A DNA stretch of 64,000 bases from Yinghuangia elevatio (GTDB lineage: Bacteria; Actinomycetota; Actinomycetes; Streptomycetales; Streptomycetaceae), in NCBI RefSeq assembly GCF_040649515.1, contig NZ_JBEZFP010000002.1:97644-161643 (forward strand), given 5' to 3'. Each line of letters starts with the position of its first letter. The first letter of the stretch is position 1. A model generated the notes under the pieces. The model was not told where the DNA came from and searched no databases. It worked only from the letters and a program-made list of their open reading frames with translations. This document shows, piece by piece, positions 1 through 8,327 of this stretch. Made by a program: the position numbers and the translations under genes.

Positions 1-5
1 CAACG

Positions 6-176
6 ATGGACGACCGGATCAGCGAGTTCCTCGCCGCAGTGGACGCAATGCGCGGCGACGACCAAGACGTCCGCACGACCGCCCATACCTCCAGCGTCTC
101 CGCCGAAGGCTGGCCCATCCACGAGACCGCCGACGACAGCCAGGCGCTCACTGCCCGCGAACCGCACCAGCGGTAG
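6..176 (+). CDS. Short hypothetical protein, possibly the 3' end of a longer gene or a RiPP-like precursor peptide
   Basis: The frame is open from the window edge and ends at TAG 174-176. The first ATG is at 6, giving 57 residues, but the sequence upstream is cut off, so a ribosome site cannot be judged and the gene may begin earlier. The product is small, hydrophilic and acidic, with a single Trp in the context GWPIH and a tail rich in Ser, Thr and Arg. It has no recognisable domain. It is followed within 20 bases by a very strong hairpin and then by a HExxH protein, a serine hydrolase and a methyltransferase. A short gene plus hairpin ahead of tailoring enzymes is the usual layout for a ribosomal peptide precursor. 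That role is inference only; it could simply be the tail of an unrelated gene. Confidence 0.4.
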   Translation: MDDRISEFLAAVDAMRGDDQDVRTTAHTSSVSAEGWPIHETADDSQALTAREPHQR

Positions 177-193
177 ACCGATGTGAACAGCTC

Positions 194-221
194 CTGGGGC
201 CGGGCCCGAGCCCGGCCCCAG
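194..221 (+). terminator. Strong hairpin between the short ORF and the HExxH gene
   Basis: Perfect 12-bp GC-rich inverted repeat, arms 194-205 (CTGGGGCCGGGC) and 210-221, with a 4-base loop. There is no clear U-run, as is common in actinobacteria. It sits 18 bases after the TAG of the short ORF and 28 bases before the GTG chosen for the next gene, so it probably terminates or attenuates transcription between them. Confidence 0.7.
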
Positions 222-248
222 GCCGTTACCTCACGAGGGAGCCCGTCC

Positions 249-1169
249 GTGCCCACCCTGGCCGCTGCCTTCTCCTTCGCACCCATCCGTTCCCTGCACC
301 ACGAGCGGGCCAGACGTATTCGCGGCATTGTCCAGCCCGTGGCCTCGCACATGGCGGTCACTCCCGCACCCGCAGTGGCCGCAGCGGAGTACTGCTTGGC
401 GCACCACGCCCTCGAAGGTGCCGAGTCGGCAGCGCGCAACGGGGACACGGCGACCTTCAACTGGTACCGAGAACACCCCGACGGAAACGCGCTTGCCCTT
501 GCCATCGCCACCGACGTCGGTCCTCGCGTCGTCGTAGCACCTGACCTCCGTCGCCTGCCCCGGTCTACGATCTCGGAGACCCCCTACTACGTCATCGGCC
601 CCCAGAGCAGCGCGGCCCCTGCCGGACTACGCGAACTGGCCGAGTCCGCATTCGCGGCGGGCTATGCCGCAGGGTTTGGCGAGCTGTTGGGCGCCCACGC
701 CGTCGTGGTCTGCTTCCTCCGCCGAAAAGTCCTCGGCGACACCCTGGACAGTTGGACCATCACTCGCCTTCCCGGCACCGTCTTCTGCGACCACGTCGGC
801 GACCCGGTCGTCCTCGCCCGGGACCTGGTCCACGAAGCCGCCCACAACTGGCTGAACGACGCCTTTGCCGCCACCTCGTGCAGGATCAGCGACGAGTCGT
901 GCTTCTACTCACCCTGGAAACGAACAAGCCGGCCCGCCTTCGGGTTCCTGCACGCCTGTTGGGCCTTCCCGCTGACCATGATCTACGCGGCCCGCGTCCT
1001 GGGGGAGACCGACAGCGACGTACACCGCTTCCTCGCCGCCTACCTCGACCAGCAGCGACGACGTCTCGCCCAGACCATCGACGACCACGCCCGTGCGCTC
1101 GCCTTGGTGACCGACACCGAACTGCGTCACCGCCTCGCCGCCGTCTACCGTGAGGCACTCACCTTGTGA
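249..1169 (+). CDS. HExxH-motif protein, resembles aKG-HExxH-type peptide beta-hydroxylases
   Basis: A 306-residue protein. The GTG at 249 was chosen because GAGGGAG lies 8 bases upstream and the in-frame GTG at 183 would place the strong hairpin inside the coding region. The key feature is HEAAH at residues 195-199, followed about 25 residues later by a conserved-looking SPWKRTSRPAFGFLHACW segment. A HExxH followed by an RP...H segment resembles the HExxH proteins linked to radical-SAM peptide maturation in actinobacteria, which are considered 2-oxoglutarate-dependent peptide beta-hydroxylases. The N-terminal half is less informative. The gene overlaps the next by GTGA and is probably co-translated with it. 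An ordinary zinc metallopeptidase is the main alternative, because HExxH alone does not separate the two. Confidence 0.6.
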   Translation: MPTLAAAFSFAPIRSLHHERARRIRGIVQPVASHMAVTPAPAVAAAEYCLAHHALEGAESAARNGDTATFNWYREHPDGNALALAIATDVGPRVVVAPDLRRLPRSTISETPYYVIGPQSSAAPAGLRELAESAFAAGYAAGFGELLGAHAVVVCFLRRKVLGDTLDSWTITRLPGTVFCDHVGDPVVLARDLVHEAAHNWLNDAFAATSCRISDESCFYSPWKRTSRPAFGFLHACWAFPLTMIYAARVLGETDSDVHRFLAAYLDQQRRRLAQTIDDHARALALVTDTELRHRLAAVYREALTL

Positions 1170-2554
1170 ACGGCACCCGCAGCACGTCGACTCCGGAGAT
1201 CCCCAGCGGCACGAGTCACGCCGCCGAGCCGGGCATAACGCTACGCATTCACCCCGTCAACGGGCCGACGACACAGGCGTCTCTGGGGCTGGCCAGCCTC
1301 GAACTTGTCGCACCGGTCGAAGCGACGACCGTCTTCAACGTCGGCTCCGTCGCCAAGCAGATCACCGCATACCTCTGCGTCCGTGCAGTCCAGGACGGCC
1401 GCCTGAACCTGGACCGCCCGGTTAGCGAACATCTGCCGCGCTTTCAGATCCCCGACGTGTCGGTACGCGACCTCATCCGGCACCGCGGAGGCGTCCGAGA
1501 CGCCGAATCCCTGCTGTCCCTGGCCGGTTTCCGCGATCTCGACCACTACACCGGCGCCGACCTGCTCGAACTCGCGTACCGCCAAGACCACAGAGCCGTT
1601 CCGCCTGGCCACTTCCTCTACAGCAACACCGGATACCTGCTCCTTGCCGAGATCCTCCGTCAGATCCACGGAGGCGACCTGCAAGACATCGCACAACAAC
1701 AGGTGTTCAACTCATTGGGCATGAACGCCACGCGCTTCAAGCGCCACCCCACCGAGGTCATACCCGGCGCGGCCAGCAGCTACGGCCCTGACGGCGGAGG
1801 CTGGAGCCACCAGCAGCGCCCTGTAACCCTCCCCGGCCCTGGCTCGCTCTGGTGCAGTGCCGCTGACCTCGACCGTTGGCTCGCCCACCTCGCCGACGAA
1901 TGGAGGCGGGCCGCCTCCACGAGCCCGATGCCGTTCGACGGCCATGTCAGTTACCAGCCCAGCGACCACACGCCGTTCACCTACGGGGCCGGCCTATACG
2001 CCGATCCGCGCCGTGGACGAACTGCCGTCTTCCACTACGGCCATGAGCAGGGGTTCTCGGCCGCCACCCATCTCACGCCGTGGGGACTGCGCATCGTATG
2101 CCTGTCCAACCGCACCGACATGCCTGCCGATCACATCCTTGCGACAGTGCTCGCCGAAATCGTAGGGAACCCCGACGTCGATGCGGACCAACTCCTCGCG
2201 TCCGCAACTCAGAACCGACGGAAGCACCCCACGGACACGCAACCGGATGCTGGCCCTAACCTCGGACCCGAGGAACCGCACACAATCCTGGGCACGTACG
2301 AGTGCGAGGCCGTCCCTGGGACGCTGCGGCTGTCCCTCAGCGCCGGGGTACTGCACCTGTGGCGCCGAGGCGCCCGTGAGCCGCTGCAGCACACCAGCCA
2401 GGGGCAATACACGTCCGACAGCTACACATTGACGTTCCCTGCCGCGCAGAGCGACGACGCCGAATTCCCTCCCGGCGAGTTCATTCTCGATCTCCGGCGT
2501 GCACCTGACCTGCGCTACCGGCTCAAGCCCGGAACCGTCGGCGGCCGAGGCTGA
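1166..2554 (+). CDS. Beta-lactamase-fold serine hydrolase (class C/PBP4-like)
   Basis: 462 residues starting at GTG 1166, overlapping the previous stop by four bases. All three landmarks of the penicillin-binding/class C beta-lactamase fold are present: SVAK at residues 61-64 (catalytic Ser and Lys), YSN at 152-154 (catalytic Tyr) and HYG at 290-292, in place of the usual KTG. A C-terminal extension from about residue 370 looks like the beta-barrel tail found on some of these hydrolases. No signal peptide is visible, so a cytoplasmic location is likely. The family covers D-amino-acid peptidases and esterases as well as beta-lactamases. Coupling to the HExxH gene suggests a peptidase or esterase acting in the same pathway rather than antibiotic resistance. 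The substrate is unknown. Confidence 0.85.
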   Translation: MNGTRSTSTPEIPSGTSHAAEPGITLRIHPVNGPTTQASLGLASLELVAPVEATTVFNVGSVAKQITAYLCVRAVQDGRLNLDRPVSEHLPRFQIPDVSVRDLIRHRGGVRDAESLLSLAGFRDLDHYTGADLLELAYRQDHRAVPPGHFLYSNTGYLLLAEILRQIHGGDLQDIAQQQVFNSLGMNATRFKRHPTEVIPGAASSYGPDGGGWSHQQRPVTLPGPGSLWCSAADLDRWLAHLADEWRRAASTSPMPFDGHVSYQPSDHTPFTYGAGLYADPRRGRTAVFHYGHEQGFSAATHLTPWGLRIVCLSNRTDMPADHILATVLAEIVGNPDVDADQLLASATQNRRKHPTDTQPDAGPNLGPEEPHTILGTYECEAVPGTLRLSLSAGVLHLWRRGAREPLQHTSQGQYTSDSYTLTFPAAQSDDAEFPPGEFILDLRRAPDLRYRLKPGTVGGRG

Positions 2555-2602
2555 CGCTGACGGGGAACTGTCCGCCGCTCGAACTGTGTGAGGGTTGAAA
2601 CG

Positions 2603-3364
2603 ATGTCCAGCGCCGACGAACCCATCCATCAACGCCTGCTCGCCCTCGCCGCGCCGAGGCCCGGTGAGATCGTCGTCGACTTGGGCTGCGGCGCCGGCCC
2701 CACCTTGAGCGCATTGGCCCTGGCCGCTCCCGGAGCCCGCTTGTTGGGCATCGACCGATCCGAACAGTCTTTGCGTGCCGCGGTGAACGTCCTGAAAAGG
2801 CATATAGGCGGACGATCCGGAGTGGCGATCGCGGATCTGCGCGACCCACTGCCACTTCTGGATGGCTCCGTCGATGTGGTCCTCTCGTACAACACCGTCG
2901 AGTGTGTTCCCGATCCCGTCGCGCTGCTCCACGATGTGGCCCGAGTGCTGCGGCCGGGTGGACGGCTGGTCCTCGCGCACGTCGACTTCGATTCGCTCAT
3001 CATCGCCGGAGCGGACGCCGACCTCGACCGCCGGGTCTGCCATGCTTACGCCGATCTGCCCCAGCCCTGGATGGACAACGCCGACGGCCGCGTCGGCCGC
3101 AAACTCCCCGGACTGGTTCGTCAAAGCTCGCTGCGCTTGACGATGGTCGAATCGATGGTTTCTGCGTCGACTGAGCTCGACGGACATGCGGCGGAGCGAG
3201 TCGACGAGGTCTACGGCGCGTTGCGCTCGGCGTCACGGCACGGAACGGGCGTCCCCAGCCTCGACGACGTTGAGCGCTGGCGGCTGCAGGTGTCCGAAGC
3301 CGACGTGCGCGGAACGTTCTACTTCACGGAAGTCACCGTGATCGCGGTAGCCGAGCGTCCGTAA
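2603..3364 (+). CDS. Class I SAM-dependent methyltransferase
   Basis: 253 residues from ATG 2603, preceded by AGGG 8 bases upstream; an in-frame GTG at 2588 is possible. Motif I is VVDLGCGAGP (residues 24-33), followed by an acidic motif II (LLGIDRSE), a DLRDPLP motif and LRPGGRLVLAHVD, typical of the Methyltransf_11/25 group of small-molecule methyltransferases. It lies 48 bases after the serine hydrolase on the same strand, so it is probably part of the same transcription unit. The methyl acceptor is unknown. If the neighbouring genes form a peptide-tailoring cassette, it could methylate the product or an intermediate. Confidence 0.85.
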   Translation: MSSADEPIHQRLLALAAPRPGEIVVDLGCGAGPTLSALALAAPGARLLGIDRSEQSLRAAVNVLKRHIGGRSGVAIADLRDPLPLLDGSVDVVLSYNTVECVPDPVALLHDVARVLRPGGRLVLAHVDFDSLIIAGADADLDRRVCHAYADLPQPWMDNADGRVGRKLPGLVRQSSLRLTMVESMVSASTELDGHAAERVDEVYGALRSASRHGTGVPSLDDVERWRLQVSEADVRGTFYFTEVTVIAVAERP

Positions 3365-3385
3365 ACGATCCTCGCAGACTGACCT

Positions 3386-3523
3386 ATGGCCATTACGGGC
3401 GCACGTACGGCCGCCGCGTCAGGTGACGGCCGTGTCCGCTGCTGGGACCTGCCCTCCGGCAAGCCGTCGGGGGCCGCGCTCGTCGCCTACGACCTCCACG
3501 CACTGATCCAATTTCGGCAGTGA
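3386..3523 (+). pseudogene. WD40-repeat remnant
   Basis: A 45-codon open frame (ATG 3386, TGA 3521-3523) whose middle reads SGDGRVRCWDLPSGKP, the typical end of one WD40 blade. One blade cannot fold as a propeller, and nothing in the flanks continues it, so this looks like debris of a larger WD40 protein. The following 280 bases up to the next gene show no further gene or clear structure. Confidence 0.45.
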
Positions 3524-3803
3524 CGACAGAAACTGGCGGGCCGGGGGTGGCCCGGGCGGGCGATGGCGGGTCGCCTGGGCCGGTCGGAGTCACGAACAAT
3601 CCGTGCCTGGACCGGCAGGCGTTCCGCACCTCTGAGCAGGCCAGCCCGCCGACAGCAAGGGGCAACGGTGACGCGTCCACGCTACGGCGCCGGTCACCGC
3701 ACAGCCGCCACCGTCATCGGCACCGCCCCCACGAGTGATCGGATCAGGTCGCCTTCGAGCGCCGGAGCGGGTCATCCCCAAGCACCAGGTACGCTCCCAT
3801 GTC

Positions 3804-4316
3804 GTGCGCAGGATCAGCGTCATCGGCGTCGGCGGCTCGGGCAAGACGGAGCTGGCCAACCGCTTGGCGGCGCTGCTGGAGGTGCCCGTCACCCATCTGG
3901 ACGCCGTCTACTACGCGGACGATTGGACTCCGCTCGCGCCGGAGGAGTTTGCCGCACGCCAACGCGAACTGGTCGCCGCGCCGGCCTGGGTGATCGATGG
4001 CAACTACGCTTCGACCCTGGACATCCGGCTGAAGGCATGCGACACCGTGATCTTCCTGGACATCCCTCCAGCCGTCGCCCTGTTCGGCGTCCTGCGCCGT
4101 CGGCTGCGGTACCGGGGCGGGCAGCACCCCGGCCAGGGAGTGTACGACCGGATTACGTGGGGGGTCGTCCAGTACATCCTGGGCTACCGCAGGCGCATGC
4201 GCCCCAAGGTGGAGCATCTGATCGCCGAGCACGGCACGCACGCCACCGTTCACGTGTTCACCTCCCGCCGGGCCGTGAACCGATGGCTCGCCTCGCTGGA
4301 GCCGGCCGCCGGGTGA
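3804..4316 (+). CDS. P-loop NTPase, adenylate-kinase/topology-modulation (FlaR)-like
   Basis: The protein starts VRRISVIG, then the Walker A loop GVGGSGKT at residues 8-15. A segment with the pattern LDAVYYADDW follows, then WVIDGNYASTLDIRLKACDT and FLDIPP. This pattern is typical of small adenylate-kinase-like proteins often annotated as DNA topology modulation or FlaR proteins. GTG 3804 (170 aa) was chosen because it puts the P-loop near the N-terminus, as in the family. GTG 3735 (193 aa) is the alternative, and neither has a convincing ribosome site. The physiological substrate of the family is poorly defined, so the name describes the fold only. It lies convergent to the gene at 4619-6136. 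Confidence 0.75.
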   Translation: MRRISVIGVGGSGKTELANRLAALLEVPVTHLDAVYYADDWTPLAPEEFAARQRELVAAPAWVIDGNYASTLDIRLKACDTVIFLDIPPAVALFGVLRRRLRYRGGQHPGQGVYDRITWGVVQYILGYRRRMRPKVEHLIAEHGTHATVHVFTSRRAVNRWLASLEPAAG

Positions 4317-4618
4317 GGTTAGGGGTTGGCCGTGACGACGTCGACCAGTAGCCCCTTTCCAGTACCCGGGGCGATTCTCCGTCCCGGTTGGCAACCCGCG
4401 TGGACGTGCGGTGCCACATTGGTCCCGCTCGACCTCGCCGTTCCGTTCTCTGGCGATGGCAGCAGTCGGAGACGCACCAATGCTGCGTTTCCGCCGCACA
4501 GTTGATGGGTTTCCTCAATGGCGACTACCGAGACGATCGTCGGAGGCCGGGATGATGCCGAGTCTTGACCTGTGCAGCACGCTCGTTCGTATGGTCCGCT
4601 GCCGTATCCGGGAAGTCC
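4317..4618. other. Convergent intergenic region, no gene seen
   Basis: About 300 bases between two convergent genes. No open frame with a ribosome site or family resemblance was found, and no clear long hairpin. It most likely holds the 3' ends of both transcripts. Confidence 0.5.
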
Positions 4619-6136
4619 TCACGTCCCGCCATACGCGCCCACAGCGTCGCCGGTCCGGAACACCCCCGTGCCGTCGGCGGCGATGGCGAACGGCACCAGG
4701 GTGCCCGGCGGGAGCAACTCGACTTGGCCGCCGAGCGGGACGCGTACAGCTTGGACCGACCAGCTCGGGTTGAACGTCGGTGCCACCGGAACCGGAAGCT
4801 GGCCGAATACGGCGGTGTCGCCGACTGTCCCGTACACGGTGCCGCGGTCGTCGACCGACCAGATGTCCACGCCGAGGCGCGCAGCATCTGCGGTCAGGCA
4901 TCGCCCGGTCCGTGCCTGTAGGTCGAACACGACCTGGCCGGACGCCAGGAAGCGGCCACCCGGCGAGGCCTGCGTCGACGGCTGGGCAGAGCCGGGATAC
5001 AGCCCCAGGGTGTACGGCGAACGGCACGCCGTCTGCGCGATCACCGCCCCGGACGCCAGGTCGTGCACGGCGAAGACGGTGTTCTGCGCGCTGTTGAGTT
5101 CGGGGTTCGTGATGAGGTTGGTGGTGCCCTGCCAGGCTGCGACCAGGTAGCGGTCCGTCACCCCGAGCGGGACGCCGACCGGCTTCCCCGCCGGCGCCAC
5201 TGCGGTACTGGCCCACGCCGTGCCGACTTCCCACCCCAGTGCGCACGAAGGCCCACCGGCCTGCTGGTACCGGTCGCAACCGGTCGACTGCGTCCACGCG
5301 GCTACGGCACCGCGAGCCGTGGACAGCACCGGGGAGGTAGCGCAAGTCCCCTGCGGGCACGACACGTTCCGCGGCGCCATGGGCGTCTGGATTCCGGTCT
5401 GCGGGTCGATGGCCACGGACGTCGCGGTGCTGCTGTCGAGGATGAGCCCGGTCGGCGTCGCCACCGCCTGCCAGCCCAGGCCCTCAACCGTCACCCGCCG
5501 GGCGAGAGACAAAGGCCCGGTGGCGCTGACGGCGGCGAGATCGACGAAGGTGATGGGCTCGGGATAGGCGCCCACCACCGGCGCCGCTTCCTGCTCCGAG
5601 ACCACCGCCACGTATTCTCCGCCGGGCGTGTCCACCACCACCAACGCGGCCCGGGCGGCGTATTCCAGCCCGGCCGGCCCCCAAGACCACACCTCACGCC
5701 CGTCGGCCGCGCTCACGGCCCGCACCGCACCGGACTCGTCCAGGTAGACCACCTGCTGGGCCCGGCGCGCGAACGCTGTGTGCGGGAACCCGGCCCTTCC
5801 GCTGGTGTAGGCGTCCGCAGCGACCTCGAACTGCCAGCCGCGCCGCGCATCGAAGTCCTTCCCCACCGGCAACGCCGCACCCGCAGCGGGCGCGGCCCCG
5901 GAGGGAGCGCCCGCGGCTGGGACAGGTGACTCCCGGGGGTTGCTACCCGCGTCGTCGCGATCGCCGTCACGCAGGTCCAGCACGACACCGATCGCGACCA
6001 TGACCACCACCAGCGTCCCCGAGACCCACAACAGCGCGCGGTTCCATATCAGCCGCGAACGCCAGTTGCTGCGCCGGTCGTTCCCTTGCTCCACCCTGCG
6101 CCCCCGTTTCGACCCGTCACCGGGTGTGCCGTCCAA
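4619..6136 (-). CDS. Membrane-anchored extracytoplasmic beta-propeller (PQQ-like) protein
   Basis: Up to 505 residues. A basic N-terminus is followed by one transmembrane helix at about residues 33-52 (ALLWVSGTLVVVMVAIGVVL), then a Pro/Ala-rich linker and a large domain with repeated short beta motifs such as VYLDESGAVRAVSAADGREVW, typical of PQQ/WD-type propellers. Topology should be N-in with the propeller outside the cell. The first start is TTG 6136; GTG 6094 is also possible, and neither has a strong ribosome site. No catalytic residues can be assigned, so it is probably a binding or scaffold protein. It reads towards the kinase-like gene and away from the HIT gene region. Confidence 0.65.
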   Translation of the reverse strand: MDGTPGDGSKRGRRVEQGNDRRSNWRSRLIWNRALLWVSGTLVVVMVAIGVVLDLRDGDRDDAGSNPRESPVPAAGAPSGAAPAAGAALPVGKDFDARRGWQFEVAADAYTSGRAGFPHTAFARRAQQVVYLDESGAVRAVSAADGREVWSWGPAGLEYAARAALVVVDTPGGEYVAVVSEQEAAPVVGAYPEPITFVDLAAVSATGPLSLARRVTVEGLGWQAVATPTGLILDSSTATSVAIDPQTGIQTPMAPRNVSCPQGTCATSPVLSTARGAVAAWTQSTGCDRYQQAGGPSCALGWEVGTAWASTAVAPAGKPVGVPLGVTDRYLVAAWQGTTNLITNPELNSAQNTVFAVHDLASGAVIAQTACRSPYTLGLYPGSAQPSTQASPGGRFLASGQVVFDLQARTGRCLTADAARLGVDIWSVDDRGTVYGTVGDTAVFGQLPVPVAPTFNPSWSVQAVRVPLGGQVELLPPGTLVPFAIAADGTGVFRTGDAVGAYGGT

Positions 6137-6241
6137 CGCTCAATTCTGGCATCGGCCATGATGGCCTTCAGGATCACTCCGCTGACACTCCCGACCGCCA
6201 GTCCTCTCGGGACTCTGCTCGAAGGTGGGCACCCAGGGCGG

Positions 6242-6652
6242 TTACGGCCGCGTCGAAAGCGTGTGCGCGATTTGCGTGATGGGATCCGAGACACTGTGCT
6301 GCGACCGTGCGGTAGGCCAGGTTGAAAATCCGTCGTCTGGCCAGCGAGGGACGACATGGAAGTGCAGGTGAGGGACGGACTGCTCCGAGCCGACTCCGCT
6401 GGCGTGAAGAATGTTGACCCCAGTTGCCCGCAGGGCGCTGCGCATCGCGTCAGCCACGCGTTGCACAAGCGCGACGGTGTCGGTGAGCACATACTCGGGC
6501 GTTTCAAAGATGTCGGCGTAGTGCCTGGTGGGGACCACCAAGGTGTGCCCAGGGGCGAGCGGGTCCAGCGGGGCGAACGCACTGGCCGTCGGTCCGCGCG
6601 ACACCCAGGTGGCGGCACCATCTCGGATCAACGAGCAGAAGATGCATTCCAT
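6242..6652 (-). CDS. HIT-family nucleotide hydrolase/transferase
   Basis: 136 residues, the usual size for the family. The histidine triad reads HLHFHVVP (His95, His97, His99), and an N-terminal CxxC (Cys3, Cys6) is present, as in zinc-binding HIT proteins. The PGHTLVVPTRHYADIFE segment is the standard nucleotide-pocket region. These enzymes hydrolyse purine nucleoside phosphoramidates or dinucleoside polyphosphates in the cytoplasm. It stands alone on the minus strand and no pathway partner is visible. Confidence 0.9.
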   Translation of the reverse strand: MECIFCSLIRDGAATWVSRGPTASAFAPLDPLAPGHTLVVPTRHYADIFETPEYVLTDTVALVQRVADAMRSALRATGVNILHASGVGSEQSVPHLHFHVVPRWPDDGFSTWPTARSQHSVSDPITQIAHTLSTRP

Positions 6653-6753
6653 CTGGCTGGGCGCCTCTACTGCTCACGATGCCTGAACCGGCGCGGATCC
6701 GCCGTCGGCCGAACGAGCTTGGACCACGTCGGATTCCTCCGGAGGCTCCGCTG

Positions 6754-7002
6754 TTACGGTCGGTCGCCGGTCATCGGCGTGTCGAATTCGCCGTCGTGGA
6801 CGCCGTTCATGAAGGCTGCCCATTCGGCGGCCGTGTAGCGCAGGACGGTTCCGTTCGGGTCGGCCGGGTTGCGCAGTGCCACCGCCCCGCCGTCGAGGTG
6901 GGCGATCTCGATGCGGTCGTCCGGGGCGGCTCCCGGTGCGGCCAGCCAGATCGCGTCGGACAGGTCGAGGTGGTAGATGTCGGTCTTCGCGCGGGCGGTC
7001 AT
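6754..7002 (-). CDS. DUF397 family small protein (second copy)
   Basis: 82 residues from ATG 7002, overlapping the stop of the upstream DUF397 gene by ATGA. It carries the DUF397-like core: an acidic N-terminal half, IEIAHLDGGAVALRNPADP and a Trp-containing RYTAAEWAAFMNGV tail. DUF397 proteins in streptomycetes are usually encoded beside XRE/DUF5753 regulators, as here. The copy is more diverged than the one upstream. Partner specificity cannot be read from the sequence. Confidence 0.8.
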   Translation of the reverse strand: MTARAKTDIYHLDLSDAIWLAAPGAAPDDRIEIAHLDGGAVALRNPADPNGTVLRYTAAEWAAFMNGVHDGEFDTPMTGDRP

Positions 7003-7226
7003 GCCGGCCGGAGACTTCCTTGCTTGGCGGCTTGGACGAAGGAGCTCCAGGCGGTGCTGGAGACCCGCGCCGCGGGGATGTGGGGGTTCTTCGAGTCGCG
7101 TACCGCCACGGCCGGGGACGTGGGCACGTCGGCTATCTCGACGCACTGGTCGTTGTTGGCGGTGTAGCTGCTCTTGCGCCACGTGACATCGTCCAGCTCG
7201 ATCTCGTACAGGCCGCTCACGTTCAT
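6999..7226 (-). CDS. DUF397 family small protein (first copy)
   Basis: 75 residues with the classic DUF397 pattern: WRKSSYTANNDQCVEIAD, then VAVRDSKNP and a final Trp-containing SSTAWSSFVQAAKQG. It overlaps the regulator upstream by ATGA (7223-7226) and the second copy downstream by ATGA, so the three genes form one coupled unit. In Streptomyces these small proteins pair with WhiJ-like XRE regulators and have been proposed to act as antagonists or toxin-antitoxin partners. Confidence 0.92.
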   Translation of the reverse strand: MNVSGLYEIELDDVTWRKSSYTANNDQCVEIADVPTSPAVAVRDSKNPHIPAARVSSTAWSSFVQAAKQGSLRPA

Positions 7227-8092
7227 GTCAGGTCTCTCTCGACGCGCTGGATCAGGGCACGGCTCTCCTCCGGATCCAGGGCCACGTCGGCGAGGTTGCG
7301 GAACAGCCGGTTGAGCCGCCGGACATCCAGGGGAGCATCCAGCATGACATTACCCGCGACGGACTCCGCGAAGGCCACGTCAGGGGCGTCTCCGGGGAGT
7401 TGGAGAATGTTGAACGCGCCCGCCTGTGTGCCGTTCTCGCCCTGTTCGTAGGGGATGACGCGCAGCGAGACGTTCGGGAGCCGGGTGACCTCCAGCAGGT
7501 GGCGCAACTGGGCCTTGTGGACTTTGAGGCCGCCGACGTGGAAGTCCAGCGCGGCCTGCGTGACGACGGCCGTGACGGTCAGCAGGTTTTCGCCGTTGAG
7601 GCGGTGCTGGCGGATCATGCGCACCTCGACCAGGGCGTCGACCTGGTCGGGCCCGAGGGCGGCGAAGCCCACGGCGGTCACTGCCCGCGCGTATCCCTCG
7701 GTCTGGAAGTGCGGCGGCAGAAGCACGGTCTGGTAGTCGAGGCGTGCCGTGGCGTCGTGTTCGTACTCCAAGAGCCGGGCGTACTTCGCCGAGACCGTAT
7801 CGCCGTACTGCTCTTGCCACCAGGGCTGTTGGCGCCGACGCGCCAGCTTGGCCAGGTCCTCCAGTTCGGCACGCCGCTCGCCGTCGACCTCGTAGAGGTC
7901 CATGAGGGCGGCGAACGCCTTGGCGGAACACGTCCGTTCCCCGGTTTCGATGCGGGTGACCTGTGAACCGCTCAGCCTGATCTGCGCACCGACCTCCTCC
8001 GCCGTGTCGCCGGTTTGGTCCCGCAATCCGCGCAGCGCCTTGCCCAGTTCGCGGCGTGCCCGGCTTGGGCTGCTCGACCCGGCGTCCGCCAT
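7223..8092 (-). CDS. XRE-family regulator with DUF5753 ligand-sensing-like domain (WhiJ type)
   Basis: 289 residues. Residues about 12-65 form an XRE helix-turn-helix (AEEVGAQIRLSGSQVTRIETGERT). From about residue 100 the chain matches the DUF5753 pattern, including ARLLEYEHDATARLDYQT, LLPPHFQTEGYARA and a C-terminal RLFRNLADVALDPEESR. This architecture is expanded in streptomycetes and normally lies directly upstream of DUF397 genes, as here. It probably binds DNA near its own promoter in the 8093-8320 region and is controlled by its DUF397 partners. Linkage to development or stress is plausible but not shown. Confidence 0.92.
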   Translation of the reverse strand: MADAGSSSPSRARRELGKALRGLRDQTGDTAEEVGAQIRLSGSQVTRIETGERTCSAKAFAALMDLYEVDGERRAELEDLAKLARRRQQPWWQEQYGDTVSAKYARLLEYEHDATARLDYQTVLLPPHFQTEGYARAVTAVGFAALGPDQVDALVEVRMIRQHRLNGENLLTVTAVVTQAALDFHVGGLKVHKAQLRHLLEVTRLPNVSLRVIPYEQGENGTQAGAFNILQLPGDAPDVAFAESVAGNVMLDAPLDVRRLNRLFRNLADVALDPEESRALIQRVERDLT

Positions 8093-8327
8093 AGCCCCCT
8101 CTTCTCCTGCCTCTGAACGGAGAACGCGGTCCGTTCGACATCACGAAAGTGCGGCAATCGTACGCCCGAAGCCCGACTTGGCACCTGCTTGGCATTTTGC
8201 CAGTCACGTGCTTGACGTGATGCCGAGAGGGGGAGCAAGCTGAATCAGCCAACTACCGATGGCACTTGGATGATCACTGACCGTGGAATTTCTGGGTGTC
8301 TACGCACATGCAGCCAAGGAGGTTGCA

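Noticed and set aside
1..200. Left attachment site of the element at the window edge
   Set aside because: No copy of the tRNA-Arg 3' end is present there; the element probably extends to the left.
1166..2554. True beta-lactamase resistance gene
   Set aside because: The KTG motif is HYG and no signal peptide is seen; coupling to a HExxH protein points to another role.
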